Notes under the pieces: generated by a model | What the model was told of the DNA's origin: nothing | What the model saw: the letters and a program-made list of their open reading frames with translations, nothing else | The model's database searches: none | Position numbers and translations under genes: made by a program | Shown here: positions 23,438-26,966 of the stretch, one piece after another | Layout: each line of letters starts with the position of its first letter | Position numbering within the stretch: position 1 is the stretch's first letter | Assembly: GCA_002314565.1 (NCBI GenBank) | Contig: DCGL01000153.1 | Span: 10,280-37,245 of the forward strand | Direction of reading: 5' to 3' | DNA: 26,966 bases | DNA from: Clostridiales bacterium UBA1779 | Lineage (GTDB): Bacteria; Bacillota; Clostridia; Oscillospirales; CAG-272

Positions 23438-24097
23438 ATGACGTACGTAGTATCCGGTGTCAGAGGGAATTTCACTCTGTGGAAAAGTCTGCTCAGCAAG
23501 TTTCATTTCGGAAAGAAGGATTTTCTGTTCGTAATCGGAGATTTCACAGGAAATCCCGATGAATCCTTCGACCTGCTCGAAGAGCTCTCATATGCCGAAA
23601 ATATCTGGCCTGTTGCAACCGAAAACGACAGACTGGTTTATGAAATGCTGTCAGGCTTTGACAATATGCTGAAAAGCGGGGCAAAGCCCGATGCTGCATA
23701 TATTGCAAAGATGCAGAAGTGGAGCATGGAAGGCGGTCGTGAAATACTGGACAGCTTCCGCGGACTTGATGCGGATATGAAAGAGGGAATCCTCGATTAT
23801 CTTTCCGAGATGCCCGCTGCAGAGAAAGTTACCGTCAACGGGAAAGACTATCTGATCACTTCAAAGGGAATTGACTGCGAATTCGACGGTGAGATAGCCG
23901 ATTATGATGACGCAAACTTCTTTTCAGAAAAAGCATGTCCCACGGTCAAGGGATACAAAACGCTTATTTCCGGCAGCTGCGCAGACGGCTGCGTAAAATA
24001 TGACGGCGACGTTATTATGACGGATTGCGGTGCCGGACGCGGCGGAAGACTCTGTGCTTTACGTCTTGAAGACGGTGCCGAGTATTATGCACTTTGA
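23438..24097 (+). CDS. Degenerate metallophosphatase-fold protein (probable pseudo-phosphatase)
   Basis: A 219-residue protein that aligns by eye with the PrpE/ApaH-like Ser/Thr phosphatase family along its whole length. The start is MTYVVSGVRGNF where active members have a SDIHG-type motif. VIGDFTGNPDE stands where they have GDxVDRGPD. PVATEND stands where they have GNHE. WSMEGG keeps the WxxxGG turn, KVTVNGKDYLITSKG lacks the VHAG histidine, and SGSCADG replaces GHT. The C-terminus (TDCGAGRGGRLCALRLEDG) is conserved. Only Asp35 of the usual metal ligands survives, so catalysis is very unlikely. Its length and unbroken frame argue for a retained non-enzymatic role, perhaps binding. AGAGG precedes ATG 23438, and the promoter at 23357-23385 serves it. 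The pyridoxamine kinase gene follows 33 nt later. Confidence 0.8.
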   Translation: MTYVVSGVRGNFTLWKSLLSKFHFGKKDFLFVIGDFTGNPDESFDLLEELSYAENIWPVATENDRLVYEMLSGFDNMLKSGAKPDAAYIAKMQKWSMEGGREILDSFRGLDADMKEGILDYLSEMPAAEKVTVNGKDYLITSKGIDCEFDGEIADYDDANFFSEKACPTVKGYKTLISGSCADGCVKYDGDVIMTDCGAGRGGRLCALRLEDGAEYYAL

Positions 24098-24130
24098 TTT
24101 TTCATTCGAATTTACAGGAGAAACAGACCA

Positions 24131-24970
24131 ATGAACAGTTTTAAGAGACTATTGACAATTCAGGATATTTCCTGTGTGGGACAGTGCTCACTCACGGTTG
24201 CACTGCCCATCATTTCCGCCTGCGGTGTTGAAACTTCAATTCTGCCCTCGGCAGTTCTTTCAACGCATACCGGCGGTTTCAAAGGCTTTACCTTCCGTGA
24301 CCTGACGGACGATATGCCTGCCATCGAAGAGCACTGGAACAAAGAGAAAATCACATTCTGCGCCATGTACACGGGTTACCTCGGAAGTGCACGTCAGATT
24401 GAATACGTAAAGCATATTGCAAAGACTACTCTTGAGGACGGCGCCGCTCTTATCGTCGACCCCGCAATGGCAGATTTCGGAAAGCTTTACACGGGCTTTG
24501 ACCTTGCTTTCGTTGAAGAAATGAAAAAGCTTGCCGCCGTTTCGGATATCCTGATTCCTAATATCACGGAAGCGTCGTACCTCACCGGACTTCCTTACCG
24601 CGAAAGCTATGACGAAGCTTATATCAGGGATATATGCAGTGCGCTCCTTGCTCTCGGAACCAAAAAAGTTGTAATCACAGGAGTAAGCTTTGAAGATGGC
24701 TATACGGGTGTTTATGCCACGGATGGGAAGACGAGCTCCTATTACAAACACAAGAAGCTTCCCGGTGCTTTCCACGGAACCGGTGACGTATTTGCATCCG
24801 CATTCTGCGGGGCCCTTGTCAGAGGAAAGTCCATTGACAGATGCTCACAGATTGCCGCTGACTTCGTTGTTGCCTCAATTGAAGCTACTGTGCCTCATAA
24901 GGACCATCCCTACGGAGTCTGCTTCGAACAGGCCATTCCAAAACTCATATCAATGCTGAACAAGGATTAA
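24131..24970 (+). CDS. pdxY: Pyridoxamine/pyridoxal kinase (PdxY-like)
   Basis: A 279-residue ribokinase-fold enzyme that phosphorylates vitamin B6 vitamers to form PLP precursors. Visible marks are the N-terminal ISCVGQCSLTVALPIISACG with STHTGGF, both typical of PdxY/PdxK. YTGYLGSARQIEYV lies in the substrate lid, DPAMADFGKLYTGF and NITEASYLTG follow, and the catalytic HGTGDVFASAFCGAL has the anion hole and base Asp. GGAG lies before ATG 24131 in ACAGGAGAAACAGACCA. It is probably cotranscribed with the upstream pseudo-phosphatase gene. The symbol follows the usual naming of this branch; PdxK-type activity on pyridoxine is also possible. Confidence 0.9.
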   Translation: MNSFKRLLTIQDISCVGQCSLTVALPIISACGVETSILPSAVLSTHTGGFKGFTFRDLTDDMPAIEEHWNKEKITFCAMYTGYLGSARQIEYVKHIAKTTLEDGAALIVDPAMADFGKLYTGFDLAFVEEMKKLAAVSDILIPNITEASYLTGLPYRESYDEAYIRDICSALLALGTKKVVITGVSFEDGYTGVYATDGKTSSYYKHKKLPGAFHGTGDVFASAFCGALVRGKSIDRCSQIAADFVVASIEATVPHKDHPYGVCFEQAIPKLISMLNKD

Positions 24971-24974
24971 GAAA

Positions 24975-24994
24975 CAGCAGAATATGCTGCTTTT
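24975..24994 (+). terminator. Weak hairpin after pdxY
   Basis: CAGCA (24975-24979) pairs with TGCTG (24985-24989) around GAATA, followed by C and T4. The stem is only 5 bp, so it is leaky at best. GCTGCTTTT inside it can alternatively pair with AAAAGCAGC further down the gap, near 25031-25039. Confidence 0.3.
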
Positions 24995-25062
24995 GCTCTG
25001 AAAATGCCGCAAAACCGGGTATTAATGAAAAAAGCAGCAAATCGTGTTTCATAAAAAAGAAA

Positions 25063-25836
25063 ATGTATCCGTACGAAATTGTCTTTGGTCTGACACTTTA
25101 TGACCTCCTGCTCGGGCTTTCCGCGCTTGCTGCCATACTGATTTTCAACTTTTTCTCGAACAGAAGAAAGCTTGATGCAAGATACCACAATTTCATATTG
25201 CTTGATGCTGTTGTGACCCTCTTTGTCGGTTACGGTTCCGCGGTTCTTTTTCAGGGGTTTTACAATTACCTTGAAAACGGAGTGTTTGAACTCACCGAAA
25301 CGACGGGGGCGACTTTCCTCGGCGGACTGCTCGGCGGAGCCGCCTGCTTTCTTGCGTTTTATTACGGAATCGGAGCCCTGTATTTCAAGGACGGACTTCA
25401 CGTGAAAATGATGTATCCGATGCTGGACGTCTTTGCAACCTGCGTTCCTGCGGCTCACGCCATCGGACGTCTCGGCTGTCTGTGTGCAGGCTGCTGCCAC
25501 GGAAAGGCAACCGACGCCTGGTACGGCATTAATATGGTTTATCTCGGATACAAGGTCGTTCCGGTTCAGCTTTTTGAAGCCTTATTCCTTGCTGCTCTGA
25601 CTGTATTCCTGTTTTACCGTGCTCTGAAAAACAAAAAAGGCAATCTCCCGCTTTATATGTCGCTGTACGGACTGTGGAGATTTTTTGCCGAGTATATGAG
25701 AGACGATGACAGAGGCAGCACGGTGGTCAGCTTCTTAAGTCCTTCTCAGCTTGTGTCCGTCCTTCTGATAGCCGGTGCTTTTGTCGTGTGGTTCATCCTT
25801 TACAGAAAAAGAAGGAGTACAACACAGAATGAGTGA
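25063..25836 (+). CDS. Prolipoprotein diacylglyceryl transferase-like membrane protein
   Basis: A 257-residue polytopic protein (about seven helices) of the Lgt family, which moves diacylglyceryl from phosphatidylglycerol to the lipobox Cys of lipoproteins. The family signature appears as HAIGRLGCLCAGCCHG, with the essential GR pair but Cys-rich where classic Lgt has GRIGNFIN. GATFLGGLLGGAACFLAFYY and LSPSQLVSVLLIAGAF (the late SxxQ segment) also fit. The classic asparagines are missing, so it may be a paralogue with a different acyl substrate. ATG 25063 has no clear ribosome binding site (the upstream is A-rich); no better start exists before the first helix. Its last 8 nt overlap the CPBP protease gene, which implies coupled translation. 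The symbol is withheld because orthology to the housekeeping lgt is unclear. Confidence 0.8.
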   Translation: MYPYEIVFGLTLYDLLLGLSALAAILIFNFFSNRRKLDARYHNFILLDAVVTLFVGYGSAVLFQGFYNYLENGVFELTETTGATFLGGLLGGAACFLAFYYGIGALYFKDGLHVKMMYPMLDVFATCVPAAHAIGRLGCLCAGCCHGKATDAWYGINMVYLGYKVVPVQLFEALFLAALTVFLFYRALKNKKGNLPLYMSLYGLWRFFAEYMRDDDRGSTVVSFLSPSQLVSVLLIAGAFVVWFILYRKRRSTTQNE

Positions 25837-26623
25837 CACGAAGAAAAAGAGAGTTTTTGACCCGCTGATGCTTCTGATTATCATTGGAGCCGCTGTCGTC
25901 GGATATCTCGAACTGTTTCCTCCGGCATATTCGGAAGACGAAACGGTGAATACGCTGATTCGCGGGCTGATAACGAGATGCGCGGGAACAGTGATTTTCA
26001 TTCCCGTTGCCATACGGTCAAAATATAAGGTTTACGGATTTACTTCTGATAAAAAAACTCGGGCACTGCTCGTGTCAATCCCTGCACTTCTGGTTGTTGT
26101 CAACAATCTTCCGATTATCGGACTTGTCAGCGGAAATGCAGTTCTTTTAAGAAGCGGCGCGGTTTTGTGGCTTTATGCTGCAGAATCGTTTTCAATCGGG
26201 CTATTTGAAGAGCTTGCTTTCAGAGCCGTGCTCTTTCCTGCAGTGCTTGAAAAGCACAGAGCTTCGACGAAAGACATATTTTGGTACACAGTGCTGTCAT
26301 CTGCGGTGTTCGGCGGAATTCATCTGTTCAATCTTTTCGCAGGTGCAGGCGTCGGTCCCGTCGTTCTTCAGATAGGTTATTCGTTCTTAATCGGCGGAAT
26401 GTGCGCCGTCGTGCTGCTCAAAACCCGCTGCATCTGGCTGTGCGTTCTGCTGCACACGCTCTTTGACTTCAATGGTTATCTGATTCCCACACTCGGAGAC
26501 GGTATTATATGGGATGCTGCAACCGTCACTGTAACCGCTGTACTCGGCGTTCTTACACTGATTCATTTCCTGTTTGTTATGAAAAACGTCAGACCCGAAG
26601 ACCTTGAAAGAATTTACGGCTGA
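25829..26623 (+). CDS. CPBP-family intramembrane metalloprotease
   Basis: A 264-residue membrane protein with about eight helices of the CPBP (Abi/CaaX protease and bacteriocin-processing) family. All motifs are visible: EELAFRAVLFP (EExxxR, catalytic Glu pair), VFGGIHLFN (FxxxH metal ligand), and LLHTLFDFNG (HxxxD/N). The start is ATG 25829, with AAGGAG about 11 nt upstream; an upstream in-frame ATG (25775) lies inside the Lgt-like gene and adds a sequence out of keeping with the family. The gene overlaps the Lgt-like gene by 8 nt. The stop codon sits in the stem of a strong terminator. Substrate unknown; family members process peptides or exclude bacteriocins. Confidence 0.88.
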   Translation: MSDTKKKRVFDPLMLLIIIGAAVVGYLELFPPAYSEDETVNTLIRGLITRCAGTVIFIPVAIRSKYKVYGFTSDKKTRALLVSIPALLVVVNNLPIIGLVSGNAVLLRSGAVLWLYAAESFSIGLFEELAFRAVLFPAVLEKHRASTKDIFWYTVLSSAVFGGIHLFNLFAGAGVGPVVLQIGYSFLIGGMCAVVLLKTRCIWLCVLLHTLFDFNGYLIPTLGDGIIWDAATVTVTAVLGVLTLIHFLFVMKNVRPEDLERIYG

Positions 26624-26661
26624 AGCTTTCTTGTGAAAGAAAGCGCTCAGCCGTTTTTTTT
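26616..26661 (+). terminator. Intrinsic terminator of the Lgt-like/CPBP unit
   Basis: ACGGCTGA (26616-26623) pairs with TCAGCCGT (26647-26654), and GCTTTCTT pairs with AAAGAAAGC inside, closed by a short GTG-containing loop. A T8 run (26654-26661) follows. The TGA stop codon lies inside the stem. Confidence 0.9.
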
Positions 26662-26666
26662 GACAG

Positions 26667-26875
26667 GCATTCTATTATGGTTTGAAAATGAAAAAAGAAT
26701 GCAGTATGGAACAACACGGTTATGGCTTGCATTCTTATATGATTTGAAATGAAAAAAGAATGCAGGCCGATTTTGGCTGCATTCTTTTGACAGTGAAATA
26801 AGCAAAAGAATGCAGTGCTGATATGCCACTTGGGTTGCTGCATTCTATTACAAGTCAAAAATAAGAAAAACTTCA
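26667..26875. repeat. Array of four 37-nt palindromic units forming serial terminator hairpins
   Basis: Units begin TGCATTCT (the first has GGCATTCT) and end AGAATGCA. They lie at 26667-26703, 26728-26764, 26778-26814 and, with a degenerate end, 26839-26875. Spacers are 24, 13 and 24 nt with no visible similarity. Neighbouring unit ends pair across the spacers: GAATGCA 26697-26703 with 26728-26734; GAATGCAG 26758-26765 with 26777-26784; GAATGCAG 26808-26815 with 26838-26845. Each pair forms a hairpin which, read leftward, ends in 4-6 T. They therefore serve as three tandem terminators for the leftward ribonuclease HI gene. The first two units match at about 90%; the third diverges in its middle. 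Confidence 0.8.
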
Positions 26876-26966
26876 GTTTTTAAAGCCGTCGGCGCAGGAG
26901 GTTGCAAGCAGGTCGCAGCGTTCATTCTGCGGGTGGCCGTTGTGACCTTCGACCCAGACGAAGTTT
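26873..26966 (-). CDS. rnhA: Ribonuclease HI, C-terminal end (5' truncated by window edge)
   Basis: The minus strand is open from the window edge to TGA at 26873-26875 and encodes 30 residues: NFVWVEGHNGHPQNERCDLL, then ATSCADGFKN. The pattern WVxGHxGHPxNERCD is the C-terminal signature of RNase HI, holding the catalytic-loop His and the last metal-binding Asp. The enzyme removes RNA from RNA-DNA hybrids. The N-terminal part lies outside the window. Downstream on its strand lie the three tandem hairpins of the repeat array; the fourth degenerate unit reaches into the stop codon. Confidence 0.85.
   Translation of the reverse strand, partial: NFVWVEGHNGHPQNERCDLLATSCADGFKN

Noticed and set aside
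25025..25054. Nine-residue ORF before the Lgt-like gene as a leader peptide
   Set aside because: No ribosome binding site, no run of a regulatory amino acid and no clear attenuator structure after it.
24260..25500. Minus-strand open frames of 171 and 177 codons opposite pdxY and the Lgt-like gene
   Set aside because: They lie fully antisense to well-identified genes and show no family pattern or start signal.
26667..26875. CRISPR array
   Set aside because: Repeat size fits, but spacers are only 13-24 nt, the repeats vary, no cas gene is near, and the arms pair across the spacers to form terminators.

Overview
The window looks like a chromosomal segment of a low- to mid-GC Clostridia-type member of the Bacillota. 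This rests on strong AAGGAG-type ribosome binding sites, TTGACA/TATAAT promoters, U-tailed intrinsic terminators, a trmK gene, a secretin-free Tad pilus locus of monoderm type, and the resemblance of many proteins to families common in gut Clostridia. I cannot assign a genus. No tRNA, rRNA, IS element or convincing CRISPR array was seen.

Left arm (1-7389). The 3' end of a glycyl-tRNA synthetase gene is followed by its terminator and an SLC13/ArsB-like anion permease. The permease appears to have lost its ATG start. It meets a leftward block head-on across a pair of mirror-image terminator hairpins. The leftward block starts at a near-consensus promoter at 7497-7525. It encodes a polar amino-acid ABC importer (lipoprotein, permease, ATPase). 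After a structured terminator or attenuator come a DUF5058-like membrane protein, a second small membrane protein and a membrane-anchored M20 peptidase. I infer an amino-acid or peptide uptake and processing unit.

Centre (7390-22452). A divergent regulatory region carries a consensus promoter for a roughly 15-kb rightward operon. It encodes a Tad (type IVc) pilus machine wired to Ser/Thr phospho-signalling. The order is: zinc-ribbon/FHA protein; Ser/Thr kinase fused to a degenerate second kinase domain; TadZ-like protein with a broken P-loop; TadA ATPase; TadB and TadC; Flp1-like pilin; TadE-like pseudopilin; a 904-aa DUF5702-like surface protein; a 422-aa pseudopilin-like protein; TadV prepilin peptidase; a TPR/WG-repeat membrane protein; and a second FHA protein. 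FHA proteins at both ends with the kinase between them suggest that pilus assembly is controlled by phospho-threonine recognition. This is the most interesting system in the window.

Right arm (22453-26966). The genes are trmK, a metallophosphatase-fold protein that has lost almost all metal ligands, a pyridoxamine/pyridoxal kinase, an Lgt-like membrane transferase overlapping a CPBP-family membrane protease, and, on the opposite strand at the edge, the 3' end of a ribonuclease HI gene. The last two converge on an unusual array of about 37-nt palindromic units that form serial terminator hairpins.
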